Origin: Hyalella azteca
Taxonomy: Eukaryota > Arthropoda > Malacostraca > Amphipoda > Hyalellidae
Length of the DNA stretch: 64,000 nucleotides
Assembly (NCBI RefSeq): GCF_000764305.2
Contig: NW_025943988.1
Span: 1-64,000 of the forward strand
Direction of reading: 5' to 3'
Made by a program: the position numbers and the translations under genes. Numbering within the stretch: position 1 is the stretch's first letter; each line of letters starts with the position of its first letter. Positions 58,601-61,600 of this stretch are shown here, in pieces. Under the pieces are notes generated by a model, which saw only the letters and a list, made by a program, of their open reading frames with translations, was not told the DNA's origin and ran no database searches.

Positions 58601-61600
58601 GCATCACCGCCCACTACACGATAGCTTTTTTTCATTGTTAAGTCAAGTAATGACACAGAACACGACGCTTTAGTTACTTGACTAGCCATGGAGTGATGTT
58701 CGCGCGAGACAAAAATGTTATCATGCGATGACAGAAGTCAAAGGCTGGCGACGGCAGACATGATTTCAGGAACGGCGCCTGAAGTCCTTTTGATATGAGA
58801 TTTTTTATTTATTTTTTTATATATTTTATTTCTGATTTTTTAACGATGAGATCGCATATTAATAATTTCAATGAATTATTTGTGGGAATGAGTAAACCTG
58901 ACCTGAACAAAGGAACGACTGTTCATCCACGTAATCCGGAAGATATTTTATCCTCTATTAAAAATGATTTTCTGTTGGAAAGTAGCGAACAAAATAATTC
59001 TACAAGGGGTGTGAGTCATTTTTTCCCTGCTACATCTTTCCTGAAACATCATGATCATATAACACTTTACATATTATTTATCACGGTGCCTCGATCAATA
59101 CACGTTCATTACGAGTGTAGTTAATTTAAGCCTGACCTGAATTAAAATTAAACTGATCCATCCTCTAGTCATGAATATTAATTTTCCTGACCTATATCAG
59201 GATAATTTGATATAAATAGCCCTGGATAACTCATACTCGAAACGAATTTCCCGACTCAAGTATTCCAAAGTAACCTCATTAAGTGTTTGACCGGAATGCG
59301 ATCACGGACGTCGTACACTTCGAGGAAGTATAAATAGGTTTGAGTGTTTGAATAATTGGGTATAAACACAGGAATCATTGGGTATAAACGCAGGAATCAT
59401 TGGGTATAAACGCAGGAATCATTGGGTATAAACACAGGAATCATTGGGTATAAACACAGGAATGATTGGGTATAAACACAGGATTCATTGGGTATAAACA
59501 CAGGAATAATTGCGTATAAACACAGGAATCATTGGGTATAAACAAGGGAATCATAGGGTATAAACACAGGAATCATTGGGTATAAACTTAAACATGCTTC
59601 AAGCAACTGCGTTCATTGAAGAAATCAACCAATAGTTTGCATTGGTTATCGATGACCTGATGTCACAATCACTGCGTTCATTGACAATATCTTGGCGGCG
59701 GCAGATATAAAATGTTCATAACTCTTGCAATAGATATTACCTATTGAATCATTAGTTGTTCACTTTTGTTTGTACCTCATGCTTTATCTGTCAAAACACT
59801 GTCTAGTGAAAGTATCGCTGTTCATTCTTACGAGCTTGGCGAGTGCTACTGGTCCAAAACTAAATTTAATTCAGTGCTCCAACTAAAATGACAGAAACAA
59901 TCTTCTGCCAAAAACACAAGTTTACTGTCAAAACAAATGTTCTGCAGCAGATATTTAACATGGTAATAACATTAATTGTCGCTGTCCTTATCGGCCATAA
60001 ATTGAAGCACATAGATATCGTATAAGGCAGACGCAGCAAGAAAAAAATTAGGTTATTGCGCTGGTGTCTCGGCTGCGTAATTTCGATACGATTTTACTGG
60101 CTGCACTCATACGAACAGCACGAATAAGTTCGGCTGCATTCATACGAACAGCACGAATAAGATCGGCNCACTCACACGAGTGCCCGCCACTCCCGCCACT
60201 CACACGAGTGCCCGCCACTCACACGAGTGCCCGCCACTCGCACCACTCACACGAGTGCCCGCCACTCCCGCTACTCACACGAGTGCCCGCCACTCCCGCC
60301 ACTCACATGTATGACGGTGGTGCCACCAGGAGTGTCCTCGTGCACCGCCATGTAGTAAGCGTCCTCGCCGAACTCAGGGCTGTGGTCGTTCACGTCGCCG
60401 ACGTACACGACGACCTGACACAGGCTCGACAGCGGCGGCGTACCCAGGTCTGTTGCCTGCACCAGAACAATTACGACTTTAAACATCCTTAAATGGGTCA
60501 CGTCAAACATCCTAAACTGGGTCAAGTCAAACATCCTAAACTGGGTCATCCAAAACAATTACAACTTCAAACATCCTTAACTGAGTAATTTCAAACACCT
60601 AAACTGGGTCATTCAAAAGAATCACAACTTCAAATATCCTAAACTGGGTCATGTCAAACATCCTGAACTGGGTCATATCAAACATCCTAAAATGGGTCAT
60701 GTCAAACATCTTAAACTGGGTCATGTCAAACATCTTAAACTGGGTCATGTCAAACATCCTAAACTGGGTCATGTCAAACATCCTAAATCTGGGTTATGTC
60801 AAACATCTTAAACTGGGTCATGTCAAACATCCTAAACTGGGTCATGTCAAACATCCTAAACTGGGTCATGTCAAACATCCTAATCTGGGTCATGTCAAAC
60901 ATCATAAAATGGATAATCAATCACAACTTTAAACATCCTACATAGAGGAAAATGATTGGGTAATTTTTCCAAATAATGACCGAATTTTTCACCCCCACAT
61001 CACGAGCCACGAGAGGCGAAGCACTGAGACGGGCAAAAATAGGTTGCGATGACTCACATAAGAGCAAAAAGTGCATCGTGATTTGGACAAGACCCTCGAA
61101 TTTATCTGAGTGTACGAATATAATATCATCCTTATAACATATTTTTTTATATCTATGCGATCATAATAATGTGATTCGTAAGACCTCCGCCTACGGAGAT
61201 ATTATCAGGTCAATTACCTCTACTAATAATGAACTTAATCGATATTGGTCCTTATTAGACACATAATTGGTCCTGTATTAAACACGTGAAAAAAAACTTA
61301 ATCCATGATAGCATTAGCCTTAAGTAAAAGCACAAATTAAGCATGTAACTATACCTATGAGATTAATTTTAATCTTAAATCCCTCGATAGTAGCGTACTG
61401 CCAGGGCCGTCGATAAGGGAAATCCAGCAAAGTTGGTCTTTTTATACTTCAAAAATAATTTACTAAAACATCAAACATATGAAAACTGCCAATTTTTCAT
61501 ATATCATTTCAATATTAACTTGTGTGATTGGGGAAAGAGATAAATCAATTTATTATCGAATTATTCTAATTTAAAATTCCACATCGGGGTTGAATCCCGG

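Noticed and set aside
58284..58689. Two overlapping - strand ORFs (81 and 124 codons) upstream of the NACHT pair
   Set aside because: Cys/aromatic-rich composition, overlapping frames, no recognisable motif or splice evidence. Could be 5' UTR of gene B, but unsupported.
60599..60932. ORFs on both strands reading MFDMTQF and SNILNWVM repeats
   Set aside because: Products of the 24-bp minisatellite in a cadherin intron.
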